A stretch of 64,000 nucleotides of DNA from Oceanospirillum linum (GTDB lineage Bacteria > Pseudomonadota > Gammaproteobacteria > Pseudomonadales > Halomonadaceae): NCBI RefSeq assembly GCF_001995095.2, contig NZ_MTSD02000003.1:310001-374000 (forward strand), written 5' to 3'. The position numbers and the translations under genes are program-made. Of the stretch, positions 26,967 to 35,748 are shown piece after piece; position 1 is the stretch's first letter, and each line of letters opens with the position of its first letter. The notes under the pieces are model-generated. The model ran no database searches. It saw nothing but the letters and a program-made list of their open reading frames with translations, and was not told the origin of the DNA.

Positions 26967-28715
26967 ATGACTAAGGATGACGCAAATGTTTCCCGAAGAG
27001 TGCGTCGCTCCCTGAAAATCAGCCTGATTACACCTTTTATTGTCCTGATGTTACTGGTCACTTTTGTTATTTCAGCCCTCAGCTATCTGGTCGGCAGTAA
27101 TGCATTGGCATCACTCTCAAAACAACTCCTGACAGAACAGACAGAGCGAATCAGTCTTGTGGTAGATCGGCATATGTATGGCTCAGGGGCCGTACTGGAA
27201 ACCGCCTTCCCCCATGAGCTAAGCGCTTCCCCAGATCTGAAAGATGATCTGCCTGCCATGCGTGAACGCTTCTGGACCGCCACGACGCTCTACCCTGAGT
27301 CTAATGATTATGTTTACTACGGCAATGAAGCAGGGCAGAGCTTTGGCCTGAAACGTTCCCGGCAACAAACGGCAGAGCTTCGCCTTTGTCTCGACAAGGA
27401 TATTACACGCAACCGTTATCGACTGGATAGTCTACGCAGTGATCCGGAGTTTCTCTACCGGGAGAGCAAACCTTTTGACCCCAGAGTACGCCCTTGGTAC
27501 AGAAAGGTTCAGCACAAAACAAAACATATCTGGACCGCTGTTTATGTCGACTTCTCATCCCAGGATTTAGTCGTTACCCGCGCCCGCCAGGTGCTCTCTG
27601 CTGAAGGTCAGCCACAGGGCGTTGTTGCCACCGACCTGTCACTTTCACAGCTGAATCGGTTTGTACAACAGCTTAAAGTCTCAAAGGATGCCCGCACCGC
27701 CATTGTTGAGCCAAATGGTATGCTCATTGCGGCCTCATTTTCGCCCAACGTAGAGCGTATTGGGGACGAAGTGAAACGGGTCAGCGGGATAAAGACCCAG
27801 GATCCCCTGTTCAACAGCCTACTGAAGGAATACCTTCCCCAGCTATCCTCAATCGATCCAAGCGAGCCGGCAAACGTTACCCTGGCGAACGCCCCGGATG
27901 GTACTCAGGTACTGGTCGCCTATAAGCGCATCACCGATGATGCCGGCTTAGACTGGGTCGCTCTGATTATTGAACCCTATTCAGATGTTATTGGCAGCAG
28001 TATCCGCCTGACAATCTGGTTGGCTCTGGCCAGCCTGCTGGCCATTATTATCGCCATCACGATCGGTTCGCGCCGCCTGGGCCATGTTGCCAATGTTATC
28101 CGTAGCCTGGCAACAACGGTCAGTCAGTTTGGCGATGGCAAATGGGTCAGTCCCATCACCACCAAACGTGATGATGAGATCGGGCTGCTGGCGAACAGTT
28201 TCAAAAAAATGCAGCAGCAGCTATTTACTGACCAGCTCACCGGCACGGCTAATCGCAACGCCCTGCAGCCCTACCTGGAGCGCCAGATCAGCCTGGCGGC
28301 AGAGAAAAAGCAGCAACTGGCATTACTATTCATCGATCTGAATAAATTCAAACCACTGAACGATACCTGGGGTCATATCAACGGAGATCTGGCACTCCGG
28401 GAGATCAGTCTGCGCCTACAGCAGCTGATCGGTGAAGACGACATACTGGCCAGGCTGGGTGGTGACGAGTTTGTGATCGCACTTTCTGCCCCTGCAGATG
28501 ATGCCCATATCAAGGCAACAACGGATGCTGTCTACGAGCAGGTATCTAAGCCTCTGCAGACTTTGGATGGAATACCTGAAGGAACCCAGGTTAGCCTCGG
28601 GGCTTCCGTTGGCGTTGCCTGTTATCCAGAGCATGGACTGGATGTCCAGACACTGCTTGATGCTGCGGATCAGAAAATGTACGCCGACAAAAAGAGGCAA
28701 AGAGCCGGGCGCTGA
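26967..28715 (+). CDS. Diguanylate cyclase with dCache sensor domain
   Basis: 582 aa. An N-terminal helix (about 20-45), periplasmic double-Cache domain (about 50-340), second helix (about 348-370), HAMP-like linker, then a C-terminal GGDEF domain (about 415-580). The motif RLGGDEFVIAL is intact, so c-di-GMP synthesis is expected. The I-site position is GEDD rather than RxxD, suggesting no classical product inhibition. AAGGA precedes the start. Monocistronic with a strong terminator. Ligand unknown; dCache domains commonly bind amino acids or other small organics. Confidence 0.9.
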   Translation: MTKDDANVSRRVRRSLKISLITPFIVLMLLVTFVISALSYLVGSNALASLSKQLLTEQTERISLVVDRHMYGSGAVLETAFPHELSASPDLKDDLPAMRERFWTATTLYPESNDYVYYGNEAGQSFGLKRSRQQTAELRLCLDKDITRNRYRLDSLRSDPEFLYRESKPFDPRVRPWYRKVQHKTKHIWTAVYVDFSSQDLVVTRARQVLSAEGQPQGVVATDLSLSQLNRFVQQLKVSKDARTAIVEPNGMLIAASFSPNVERIGDEVKRVSGIKTQDPLFNSLLKEYLPQLSSIDPSEPANVTLANAPDGTQVLVAYKRITDDAGLDWVALIIEPYSDVIGSSIRLTIWLALASLLAIIIAITIGSRRLGHVANVIRSLATTVSQFGDGKWVSPITTKRDDEIGLLANSFKKMQQQLFTDQLTGTANRNALQPYLERQISLAAEKKQQLALLFIDLNKFKPLNDTWGHINGDLALREISLRLQQLIGEDDILARLGGDEFVIALSAPADDAHIKATTDAVYEQVSKPLQTLDGIPEGTQVSLGASVGVACYPEHGLDVQTLLDAADQKMYADKKRQRAGR

Positions 28716-28726
28716 AGCCATGGTGT

Positions 28727-28768
28727 TTACCAGCGACCCTCATAACAGAGGGCCGCCGGTAATTTTTT
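28727..28768 (+). terminator. Rho-independent terminator of the diguanylate cyclase gene
   Basis: A 15-position stem (28727-28741 with 28748-28762) with two mismatches and a 6-base loop, followed directly by six T residues. Confidence 0.85.
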
Positions 28769-28797
28769 ATAGATTCAGTGCAGACATCACATATCGT

Positions 28798-29511
28798 TTA
28801 TAGCCCGAAGAATGGTTGCATCAACTTTGGAATCCAGCCATCAAATTTAAGCGGTGCATCGGTGACAATCAGGCAGATACAATCCTGGTCACGGTCAGCA
28901 ATGGGCTGATGTTTAATATCCGGATCAAGATCAGCGACATCACCAGCACACAAACGACCGGTTTCATCGCAGTAGGAGCCACTGAGTATTAACGTCAGTT
29001 CACTACCGTTATGTCCATGGCTCGGCATACAGGTACCCGGGGATATTTTCAGTAAGCGTACCGCCTTGTCCTGGCAAAACTCTGGCTGATCGAGTTTAAT
29101 CTGGCTAATACCCGGCGCTAAACGTTGCCAGTTCTGATCTGTCTCCAGCCATTTAGCAATCGGCTCAGCCCATTCCGGCAACCAATCAGGCCGCTTTACA
29201 GGTAACTCTTCCGACTGGGAGATCGGGTCAGAGTCCAGCAGATCCAGTTTTGCAAAGATATCATCCACGCCGGTATTCATGGACGCCTGAGGCAAGCCAT
29301 CAAGCAAGCCTCCGCCAACAGCTTCCGCCTCAGCCACACGCTGACGACAGTGTTCACAGCAGGCCAGATGGCACTGCAGTAACATCCGGGAACCTGCACT
29401 TAAGCTGCCTGAAGCATAACTCAGCAGAGTTGCATCATCCGGGTGGTGCTTGGGTGCTGAATCGGGCTGAAATGCCGGCGTCTGGGACAGTGTGATAGGG
29501 CTCTGTTTCAT
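28798..29511 (-). CDS. chrR: Zinc-dependent anti-sigma factor, ChrR family
   Basis: 237 aa. The N-terminal anti-sigma domain has His23, His48, Cys52 and Cys55, exactly the 25-4-3 spacing of the zinc ligands of Rhodobacter ChrR. A C-terminal cupin domain (about 145-225) has HGHNGSE and a later His (about 166, 168, 172, 202), again with the ChrR spacing. ChrR holds its ECF sigma factor inactive until singlet oxygen or organic peroxides act. The ATG overlaps the end of the sigma gene by 4 bp. Confidence 0.93.
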   Translation of the reverse strand: MKQSPITLSQTPAFQPDSAPKHHPDDATLLSYASGSLSAGSRMLLQCHLACCEHCRQRVAEAEAVGGGLLDGLPQASMNTGVDDIFAKLDLLDSDPISQSEELPVKRPDWLPEWAEPIAKWLETDQNWQRLAPGISQIKLDQPEFCQDKAVRLLKISPGTCMPSHGHNGSELTLILSGSYCDETGRLCAGDVADLDPDIKHQPIADRDQDCICLIVTDAPLKFDGWIPKLMQPFFGL

Positions 29512-30107
29512 AGTGACTCTCCCCCGGTCAGGCTGTCGGTAGCTAACGACATTCTTAACTTTTTAAAAGCCAGACGTAGCCCGGATTTTACACTACCAAT
29601 GGGAATTTCAAGGTCTGCAGCAATCTCGCTGTGACTCTTACCCTGATAGTAGGACTTATAAACTAACTGAGCTTGCATAAGCGGTAATTCTTTCAAAGCG
29701 TCTTCTATATGCTTTTTTGAGTTCTGCCAGCTATTGTCATCCTCACCGGCTTGCTCGTGATGGTTCAGCAATCCTTCATGCTCATGGTAGGAGTCTGTAC
29801 TTTGCTCCAGCTTACCCCTACCGGAACGCTGCTGGTCGATAAACAGATTACGGGCGATACAGAAAATCCAGGTTGAAGCCGCAGCCTTTGAAGCATGATA
29901 CTGCTCGGCTTTTCGCCAGACCTGAAGCAAAGCCTCCTGAGCCAGCTCTTCCGCTTTAGCATCAGACAACCCAAATCTGAGCAGATACGTTTTTACCCGC
30001 GGAGCAAAATGCTGGTACAGGGCGGCAAATTTTTCCCGATTGCGGTTTACACCGACATCCGTAAGCGCCTGATTCCAGTTCTGAGATGCTGATTGCACTT
30101 TTTCCAT
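29508..30107 (-). CDS. rpoE: ECF sigma factor, RpoE of the ChrR-linked type
   Basis: 199 aa. Sigma-70 region 2 (FALYQHFAPRVKTYLLRFG, then STWIFCIARNLFIDQQR) and region 4 (LKELPLMQAQLVYKSYYQGK, SHSEIAADLEIPIGSVKSGL) are present; no region 1 or 3. Pairing with chrR by 4-bp overlap places it in the ECF group that directs singlet-oxygen and organic-hydroperoxide responses. An ECF-like promoter upstream on its own strand indicates autoregulation. The divergent lipid operon carries a matching promoter. Confidence 0.93.
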   Translation of the reverse strand: MEKVQSASQNWNQALTDVGVNRNREKFAALYQHFAPRVKTYLLRFGLSDAKAEELAQEALLQVWRKAEQYHASKAAASTWIFCIARNLFIDQQRSGRGKLEQSTDSYHEHEGLLNHHEQAGEDDNSWQNSKKHIEDALKELPLMQAQLVYKSYYQGKSHSEIAADLEIPIGSVKSGLRLAFKKLRMSLATDSLTGGESL

Positions 30108-30132
30108 CCGTTTTCTCCCGTGATCTGGGCTT

Positions 30133-30161
30133 TTCTACGCACCGGCTTATCAGCCGGATCA
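30133..30161 (-). promoter_or_regulatory. ECF (RpoE-type) promoter of rpoE-chrR
   Basis: On the minus strand: TGATCC (30161-30156), 18-bp spacer, TAGAA (30137-30133), about 25 bases from the start codon at 30107. This fits the TGATC...N18...TA pattern described for RpoE of Rhodobacter and its homologues, and indicates autoregulation. Confidence 0.75.
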
Positions 30162-30340
30162 CCTGCAGATCGGTCGGAGTATTGAATTTATTTTATTTAT
30201 CGATTCACTTCCGCTTAACAGTTCTCACCTGAACAGACCATCCAGGAATACAGCTTCTGAAGATCATTTAACGCTATGCTTTGTTTTACACGCCTTTCCA
30301 AAGAAAGGCGTCCGGCCCGATATCAGCTGAGAACATTAGG

Positions 30341-30369
30341 TGATCTGCTCATCCTGATCAGTCGTAAAG
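30341..30369 (+). promoter_or_regulatory. ECF (RpoE-type) promoter of the lipid-modification operon
   Basis: TGATCT (30341-30346), exactly 18 bp, TAAAG (30365-30369), 47 bp before the ATG at 30417. It has the same layout as the rpoE promoter on the opposite strand. Confidence 0.75.
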
Positions 30370-30416
30370 CCAGTCAATGCACGCAATTTGAACATCAGCT
30401 TATTTGGAGCATCGTT

Positions 30417-31910
30417 ATGGTCTCTACAGTTACCGGTATCTCAGCGTCTGACATTACCGCATCTGACGCTCAACCAACCAACAACAGCTCCCGTGGCAAA
30501 ACGGTTGCCGTTATTGGCTCGGGTATCTCGGGTCTGTCTGCGGCCTGGCTGCTAAGTAAAAAACACGCCGTCACCCTGTTCGAAAAAGATGATCGCTTTG
30601 GCGGCCATTCCAACACCGTCACGGTCAAAACGAAGGATGGCCCCATTCCGGTGGATACAGGGTTTATCGTGTTCAACCCGGTAAACTATCCTAACCTAAC
30701 AGCCCTGTTTAAACATATCGGTGTTGACGCCCCAGCAACGGATATGTCTTTTGCCGTATCCGCAGAAAAAGGCTCCATCGAGTACAACGGTAATGGCCTG
30801 GCCGGTATATTTCCAACACTAGGTAATGTTTTTAACCCCCGTATCTGGCGCATGCTGAAGGATGTACTGCGCTTCTATAAAGAGTGCGGCAGCTGGCAAA
30901 ACAGCCTTCCTGAAGAGATGACCCTGGGCGAACTGCTTGCACAATATCACTATTCCGATGACTTCAGGGATCTGCACCTGATCCCGATGGGAGCCGCCAT
31001 CTGGTCAACGCCTGCCGATCAGATGCTGGATTATCCGGCACGGGCTTTCCTGAATTTCTGCCAGAACCACGGATTGCTCCAGGTGGAAAACAGACCCCAA
31101 TGGCACACCGTTCGCGGCGGTAGCCGGGAGTATGTCAGTAAGCTGATTCGTGAGATTCAGCCCGCAGCGTTCTGCAATCGTGGTGCACGGCAGGTGATAC
31201 GCCCCAGTGGTAAAGCCGGTGACACCGATAAAGTGATTGTGGTGGACTCCCGTGGAGAGCTGCGCGAGTTTGATGAGGTGGTTCTTGCCTGCCATGCCAA
31301 TGAAGCACTTCAGCTGTTAACTAACCCAACGGCACAGGAACAGCACCTGCTGGGAGCCTTCTCTTATCAGCGCAATAAGGCGATTTTGCACAGTGATACC
31401 CACCTGATGCCTGAAAACCGGAAAGTATGGTCTAGCTGGAACTACCTGCGGGGCAGCAAGGGTGAGCAGCATAACCAGCAATCACTGGCGGTCAGTTACT
31501 GGATGAACAAACTTCAGCCTCTGGAAACGGATCAGCCATTGATTGTGACCTTAAACCCGCCGACGGAACCGGCAGAGGGTAGTATTCATTGCAGTTTTCT
31601 TTATGACCATCCGGTATTTGATAAAAATGCCATGGCGGCCCAACAGGAGTTGCATAAACTTCAGGGTCAGAATCACACCTGGTTTTGCGGTGCTTATTTT
31701 GGCTTTGGCTTCCATGAAGACGGTCTTCAGTCCGGCCTTGCGGTTGCTGAGGCCCTGGGTAATGTACGTCGCCCCTGGCAGGTTAAGAATGAATCCGGTC
31801 GTATCCATTGGCCGGGGCATATTTCAACCGGCCAGCACGCTGTATCCGATCACTCCACGGATACCCATAAGGTTCTGGCGGGCAACAGCCCCCAATCCAA
31901 CGCCAGCTAA
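30417..31910 (+). CDS. NAD/FAD-binding amine-oxidase-like protein (COG2907)
   Basis: 497 aa from the ATG at 30417 (GGAG 9 bases upstream); the open frame begins at 30276, upstream of the predicted promoter, so the long form is rejected. FAD motif TVAVIGSGISGLSAAWLLSK after a 30-residue leader, then FEKDDRFGGHSNTV and PVDTGFIVFNPVNYPNL, hallmarks of COG2907. C-terminal TWFCGAYFGFGFHEDGLQSG is the second flavin contact. These proteins accompany DUF1365 and CFA-like genes in RpoE-ChrR regulons and probably act on membrane lipid acyl chains; exact reaction unproven. First gene of the operon. Confidence 0.88.
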   Translation: MVSTVTGISASDITASDAQPTNNSSRGKTVAVIGSGISGLSAAWLLSKKHAVTLFEKDDRFGGHSNTVTVKTKDGPIPVDTGFIVFNPVNYPNLTALFKHIGVDAPATDMSFAVSAEKGSIEYNGNGLAGIFPTLGNVFNPRIWRMLKDVLRFYKECGSWQNSLPEEMTLGELLAQYHYSDDFRDLHLIPMGAAIWSTPADQMLDYPARAFLNFCQNHGLLQVENRPQWHTVRGGSREYVSKLIREIQPAAFCNRGARQVIRPSGKAGDTDKVIVVDSRGELREFDEVVLACHANEALQLLTNPTAQEQHLLGAFSYQRNKAILHSDTHLMPENRKVWSSWNYLRGSKGEQHNQQSLAVSYWMNKLQPLETDQPLIVTLNPPTEPAEGSIHCSFLYDHPVFDKNAMAAQQELHKLQGQNHTWFCGAYFGFGFHEDGLQSGLAVAEALGNVRRPWQVKNESGRIHWPGHISTGQHAVSDHSTDTHKVLAGNSPQSNAS

Positions 31911-31925
31911 TCGAGGGAACGAACG

Positions 31926-32774
31926 ATGGACGATACAGACTCAGAAGAACTCCGCTTTCGTAGCCGTCTCTATTACAGCACCGTGATGCACGATCGGGTT
32001 AAACCGGTACGACACCGCTTCGTCTATAAAACCGGCACCTTTCTGCTGGATCTGGACGAGCTGAAACCGCTGGAAGCATACTCTGGCAGAAGGCTGGGGC
32101 TGCGCCTGTTTGGCTATAACCGCTCTGGCTTGTTCAGTCTGTATGACAAAGATTATGTTATCACCCCGGGCGACACCCTGAAGCAACATGCTCAACGCCT
32201 GTTGGCTGATAACGGCTGTGATCCGGCGGAGCGCATTGAGCTGTTATGCATGCCACACCATTTGGGTTACAGCTTCAATCCGCTGTGTATCTTTTTCTGT
32301 TACAACGCAGCCGGAGAGCTTTACACCACGCTTTATCAGGTGAGTAATACCTTCAGTCAGAAGCATATCTATTCAGTGGAAGCTAAGCCGGTTCAGGTTG
32401 GCGAGAAATCTGTCCTGCGCCATCAGGCTGACAAGGTTTTCTATGTCTCACCTTTTATCAATATGAATTGTCAGTATCGATTCCGGATCGCCACACCGGG
32501 GGATGTTCTCAAGGTGCTGATCCGACAGGAGGACCGTGAAGGCCTGCTGCTAAACGCAACGCTCACCGGAAAGAGCACGCCCCTGACCGCCAAAGGCCTG
32601 ATAGCGATGGCTCTTAAACGCCCTCTGTTTACCTATAAGGTCATGGCAGGTATTCACTGGGAAGCACTGCGGTTATGGCTGAAGAAAATTCCGCTGGTAA
32701 GCCGCAAAGAGATCCCTAAGCCACCACTCGTTACCAAAGGTCAGCCTCTGGCTATGACAACAAAAGAGGAATAA
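31926..32774 (+). CDS. DUF1365 family protein
   Basis: 282 aa cytosolic protein. Family blocks: YYSTVMHDRVKPVRHRFVYK at the N-terminus, LLCMPHHLGYSFNPLCIFFC in the middle, and YVSPFINMNCQYRFRIATPG. No enzymatic function is established. It regularly sits between a COG2907 flavoprotein and a CFA-like methyltransferase, suggesting a shared lipid-modifying pathway. GAGGGA precedes the ATG. 15 bp after the upstream gene, 4 bp before the next. Confidence 0.88.
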   Translation: MDDTDSEELRFRSRLYYSTVMHDRVKPVRHRFVYKTGTFLLDLDELKPLEAYSGRRLGLRLFGYNRSGLFSLYDKDYVITPGDTLKQHAQRLLADNGCDPAERIELLCMPHHLGYSFNPLCIFFCYNAAGELYTTLYQVSNTFSQKHIYSVEAKPVQVGEKSVLRHQADKVFYVSPFINMNCQYRFRIATPGDVLKVLIRQEDREGLLLNATLTGKSTPLTAKGLIAMALKRPLFTYKVMAGIHWEALRLWLKKIPLVSRKEIPKPPLVTKGQPLAMTTKEE

Positions 32775-32778
32775 CCCT

Positions 32779-34086
32779 ATGCTGTTCCATTCCCGTTCTG
32801 CAACTCAAGCTCAGCCCAGGTCAGAAAACTCTGCCGTATCTGCGACCAACTTTACAGCCGGAAGCCCACCAACCAACAGAAATAAAGTGGCCTCTCGCCC
32901 GGTTCGCCATCCATTCTGGCGCTGGCTGATCAATAACATGCAAAAAGCCCGTCTCAGTCGCCTGACACTGGTACTGCCTGACAATCGAGCCGTCCATATT
33001 GGTGATATTCAGGCATCGACTCCCGCCCCGACAATTCGCATCAAGAGTACTGCGGCCATCCGTAAAGCCTATATCTCCGGCGTTCTGGGCTGGGGTGAAG
33101 CCTATATCGAGGGAGACTGGGACACCGATGATCTGTTACAGATTACCGAATGGGCGATGCATAACGCCCAGGCACTGGATCAGGTATTTGAAGGTAGCGC
33201 CTTTGGCCGCTTACTGCATCGTTTACTGCACAGACTGAATGACAATAGCCTGAAAGGCAGTCGCCGTAATATCTCTGCGCATTACGATCTGGGTAATGCG
33301 TTTTATGCTCAGTGGCTCGACCCAAGCATGACCTATTCTTCGGCGCTCTATCACAACTCTGAGGCCACGCTGCAAAATGCACAGCACAACAAATATGACC
33401 GTATTCTGGAGCTGCTCAATATTCAGCCAGAAGACAACGTCCTGGAGATCGGCTGCGGCTGGGGCGGTTTTGCTGAACGCCTGCTGACACAGCATAAGGG
33501 TAGTCAGTATCACGGTGTTACGTTATCCACAGAGCAACTTAACTGGACACAGCAACGGCTCCGGCATCAGGCTGTGGATAACCGAGGTGAAGCAACACTG
33601 ACCGATTATCGAATGATTCAGGGGCAGTACGATAAAATCGCCTCCATCGAGATGCTGGAAGCGGTTGGAGAAGAACATTGGCCCACCTATTTCAAAACAC
33701 TCTATGACCGCCTGAGCCCTGGTGGTGAAGCCGTGATCCAGGTGATCACCATTGACAGAGAACGCTTTGAAAACTATCGCAACAATGCCGACTTTATTCA
33801 GCGCTACATCTTCCCCGGCGGAATGTTGCTGACGCCGGAAGTAGTACAACAGCACGCTGAACAGGCAGGCCTGGATCTTAACTTTCTACAATCCTTCGGC
33901 CAGGACTACGCCCGCACGCTTTCTGAGTGGCGCAACAACTTTGATGCGGCCTGGGAAGGCATTAAACCTCTGGGTTTTGATGAACGCTTCCGTCGCCTGT
34001 GGCGCTATTACCTATGCTACTGCGAAAGCGGCTTTCGCCATGGGAGTATCGATGTTTACCTTTTCCGCCTGAAAAAGCCGGAGTAA
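32779..34086 (+). CDS. CFA-synthase-family SAM-dependent methyltransferase
   Basis: 435 aa (COG2230). A DUF-like N-terminal region is followed by the SAM-binding core VLEIGCGWGGFAERLL, GVTLSTEQLNW and IEMLEAVGEEHWPTYF. The family Glu (in EMLEAVG) and the Tyr of FGQDYARTL are present. The position that is His in the bicarbonate site of E. coli Cfa (LHTIG) reads IQVIT here, so a plain cyclopropane product is uncertain; methylated or furan-type fatty acids, made by a related enzyme in Rhodobacter, are an alternative. It acts on unsaturated chains of phospholipids at the membrane. Normal Shine-Dalgarno (GAGGA). Confidence 0.88.
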   Translation: MLFHSRSATQAQPRSENSAVSATNFTAGSPPTNRNKVASRPVRHPFWRWLINNMQKARLSRLTLVLPDNRAVHIGDIQASTPAPTIRIKSTAAIRKAYISGVLGWGEAYIEGDWDTDDLLQITEWAMHNAQALDQVFEGSAFGRLLHRLLHRLNDNSLKGSRRNISAHYDLGNAFYAQWLDPSMTYSSALYHNSEATLQNAQHNKYDRILELLNIQPEDNVLEIGCGWGGFAERLLTQHKGSQYHGVTLSTEQLNWTQQRLRHQAVDNRGEATLTDYRMIQGQYDKIASIEMLEAVGEEHWPTYFKTLYDRLSPGGEAVIQVITIDRERFENYRNNADFIQRYIFPGGMLLTPEVVQQHAEQAGLDLNFLQSFGQDYARTLSEWRNNFDAAWEGIKPLGFDERFRRLWRYYLCYCESGFRHGSIDVYLFRLKKPE

Positions 34087-34090
34087 AAAC

Positions 34091-34930
34091 ATGACAAGCG
34101 TGCAAGGTTCAGGCGGTGTAAAAGCCAAGGGGCTCATCGTCAGCTCACGGATCACCATAGGTGGTGTTCTGCTTGCCGGCTCCGTTCTGGCCAGCAGTAA
34201 CTCTCTGCGGGCAGAGACAAACAATGACCGAGCCGTTGCCCAGCAGCTTTTGCCTCAAAACAGCTTTCACAGCCTCTCCCATTGGCGGCGCTTGTATGGT
34301 GATCAACTCAGCTTTGAGGTCACCCGCAACGGCAAGCCTGCGGGTAGCTACCAGGTCAACTTTAGCGGTAACGATAACAATTGGAAGGTTGAAAGCAGAA
34401 TGGCGCTGGATTTTAAAGCCTTTCTCTTTTTCCCCTATCGCTTTCGTTATCTGGGTATAGAGCAGTGGCAAGGTCATCAGCTAACCCGCTTTACCAGTCG
34501 CATCGACCGCAACGGCGAGCTGAGCGAAACCTTCCTGACACGATCTCAGGATGCCAATGGCCTGCCTTTCTGGCGTGGAGGCTTAAGGCAGTCGCCAAAA
34601 GGCAAACCTGCCAGAGAATCCGTTAAGCCGTTAACCAACGGCTCGCACAACCTGGCGTTAAGCAACCACTACAACCACAGCATTATTCAGCAAAATCAGC
34701 TATTCAACTCCCTGAGCGGAGCGCTGAATCAGATTCAACTGAAAAAAGAAGACCTGGAACGGGTTTCCGATGGACGCGAGGAAGTACTCGCCACCCGTTA
34801 TCGCTACACAGGAGATCTGAAAGATACCTGGGTTTGGTACGCCCATGATCGGCGCTGGCTGCGGATGCGTTTTATTGCCGATGACGGCTCAAGCATTCAA
34901 CTGAACTGTCAGCGCTGCTACCCCGACTAA
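34091..34930 (+). CDS. Periplasmic protein, DUF6134-like
   Basis: 279 aa. A hydrophobic N-terminal segment (ITIGGVLLAGSVLASSN) followed by a likely AxA site near residue 42 marks a secreted protein with a rather long n-region. The remaining beta-rich domain (FEVTRNGKPAGSYQVNF, then YRFRYLGIEQWQGHQLTRF) fits DUF6134-type proteins. Two Cys near the C-terminus (NCQRC) could form a disulfide or bind metal. Function unknown; its place in the operon suggests a role with modified outer lipids. Confidence 0.6.
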   Translation: MTSVQGSGGVKAKGLIVSSRITIGGVLLAGSVLASSNSLRAETNNDRAVAQQLLPQNSFHSLSHWRRLYGDQLSFEVTRNGKPAGSYQVNFSGNDNNWKVESRMALDFKAFLFFPYRFRYLGIEQWQGHQLTRFTSRIDRNGELSETFLTRSQDANGLPFWRGGLRQSPKGKPARESVKPLTNGSHNLALSNHYNHSIIQQNQLFNSLSGALNQIQLKKEDLERVSDGREEVLATRYRYTGDLKDTWVWYAHDRRWLRMRFIADDGSSIQLNCQRCYPD

Positions 34931-34983
34931 CTGACTCCATTCAATACAGGCCCTCCTCTACATAGAAGCAACGAGGTATGCAC

Positions 34984-35748
34984 ATGTCACAGGAACTGAT
35001 CTGGATTACCGGTGCCAGCCAGGGGATAGGCAAAGCCCTTGCACTGGCCTATGCCAGAGCCGGAAAAACCGTAGCCATAAGCGCCAGGCATTCTGAAAAC
35101 CTGCAAAGTGTCGCTGCTGAAGCCGCCAGTCTGACCGGACGAATCCTGGTGCTGCCCTGCGACGTAACGGATAAAAACCAGGTGATCTCATCTCTTAACC
35201 AACTGATTGAACAGGAGCGGCTGCCTGATCGTATCATTCTTAATGCCGGCACCCATCAGGCGATGTCAGCCAGAACGTTCAGCGCAGACACAATAGCGAA
35301 ACTCCTAAAGATCAACACTCTGGGGTCAGCGATACCTCTTGAGGTTTTACTGCCCCATTACCTGAAGCAAGGAAGTGGACAGATCGCTATTGTGGCCTCG
35401 GTCGCCGGTTATCGCGGGCTGCCGACCGCCAGTGCTTATGGTGCCAGCAAAGCGGCACTTATCAATCTGGCGGAGTCTCTGCGCTCAGAGCTTTACAGCT
35501 CAGGGGTGGATATCCGTCTGGTGAACCCCGGTTTTGTCAAAACACCGCTGACCGATAAAAATGAGTTCGATATGCCGTTTCTGATCAGTGCGGAAAAGGC
35601 GGCCAGTACCATCATCAGAGGTCTGTCCGGTAAACGCTTTGAAATTGTCTTCCCGACTCCCATGGCCATTGCCATGAGCGTGCTAAAATGGTTACCTGAT
35701 CGTATCTTCTTTCCATTGATCAACAGAGGTACCGGCCATGGACGCTAA
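34984..35748 (+). CDS. Short-chain dehydrogenase/reductase
   Basis: 254 aa from the second ATG (34984), which leaves 7 bases to the GAGG; the ATG at 34978 is too close to it. Classical SDR: cofactor loop TGASQGIGKALALAYA, NAG motif in ILNAGTH, catalytic Ser in IVASVAGY and YGASKAAL (Tyr-x-x-x-Lys). The ARHSEN segment after beta-2 suggests NADP preference. A homologue is among RpoE-ChrR targets in Rhodobacter. Overlaps the next gene by 11 bp. Confidence 0.88.
   Translation: MSQELIWITGASQGIGKALALAYARAGKTVAISARHSENLQSVAAEAASLTGRILVLPCDVTDKNQVISSLNQLIEQERLPDRIILNAGTHQAMSARTFSADTIAKLLKINTLGSAIPLEVLLPHYLKQGSGQIAIVASVAGYRGLPTASAYGASKAALINLAESLRSELYSSGVDIRLVNPGFVKTPLTDKNEFDMPFLISAEKAASTIIRGLSGKRFEIVFPTPMAIAMSVLKWLPDRIFFPLINRGTGHGR

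Noticed and set aside
30276..30416. Upstream start of the COG2907 flavoprotein
   Set aside because: It would begin before the predicted ECF promoter and add a 47-residue leader without similarity; ATG 30417 has a good Shine-Dalgarno.
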